From: Pseudomonadota bacterium
Lineage (GTDB): Bacteria > Pseudomonadota > Gammaproteobacteria > Burkholderiales > Rhodocyclaceae
Direction of reading: 5' to 3'
NCBI GenBank assembly: GCA_030917225.1
Contig: JAUPVD010000326.1
Coordinates: 1 to 5,180, forward strand
DNA length: 5,180 nt
Shown piece by piece: positions 5,147-5,180 of the stretch. Within the stretch, counting starts at the first letter, position 1. Each line of letters begins with the position of its first letter. The notes under the pieces are model-generated. The model worked only from the letters and a program-made list of their open reading frames with translations, did not search any database and had not been told where the DNA came from. The position numbers and the translations under genes are program-made.

Positions 5147-5180
5147 ATGCGCATAGCGCCGCTGCCCCCCATTGCCGAAA
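5147..5180 (+). CDS. Start of a further gene, product not identifiable
   Basis: An ATG one base after the ribonuclease TAG opens a frame reading MRIAPLPPIAE to the window end. The stop-G-ATG arrangement suggests translational coupling in one operon. Eleven residues are too few for a family assignment. In related betaproteobacteria I recall tonB- or aroE-like genes following such ribonuclease genes, but nothing in these residues proves either. Confidence 0.45.
   Translation, partial: MRIAPLPPIAE

Noticed and set aside
1..5180. CRISPR array, tRNA or rRNA gene, integrase attachment site
   Set aside because: No regularly spaced repeats, no tRNA cloverleaf or rRNA sequence recognised, and no direct-repeat pair bounding the regulator-mntA-hepT block was found by eye.

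Overview
The window looks like the chromosome of a GC-rich betaproteobacterium, most plausibly a member of the Rhodocyclales (Azoarcus/Dechloromonas-like). This rests on about 65% GC in the core genes, the style of the two-partner-secretion gene, and a yqiA-RNase II-type gene pair. The taxonomic call is inference, because no rRNA or marker gene is present.

Left part (1-982, minus strand): the first 28 codons of a REP-associated tyrosine (Y1) transposase run off the left edge. Directly upstream of it lies a broken tpsB/fhaC-type outer-membrane transporter gene. This keeps its signal peptide, POTRA region and first barrel strands, then loses homology at about base 131, exactly where the transposase-associated sequence begins. 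It is read as a pseudogene.

Middle (983-2631): a divergent, partly AT-rich intergenic region holds a perfect hairpin next to the tpsB start and a cluster of operator-like repeats. It leads into a plus-strand operon of a CI/LexA-like HTH regulator, a minimal nucleotidyltransferase (MntA-type antitoxin) and a HEPN protein (HepT-type toxin). The regulator keeps the S24 peptidase fold signature but lacks both catalytic residues (Asp for Ser, Arg for Lys), so it should be a non-self-cleaving repressor. Its start codon lies 6 bases after a perfect TATAAT, which predicts a leaderless mRNA like that of lambda cI from PRM. The regulator plus mntA-hepT is the most system-like part of the window: a toxin-antitoxin pair that appears to be under a phage-repressor-like switch.

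Right part (2651-5180): this looks like core chromosome. It holds a YqiA-family esterase, then a 638-residue RNase II/VacB-family exoribonuclease, then the first codons of another gene starting one base after the ribonuclease stop. The ribonuclease gene has its own TATAAT overlapping the esterase stop codon and 7 bases before its ATG, so it too may be leaderless.
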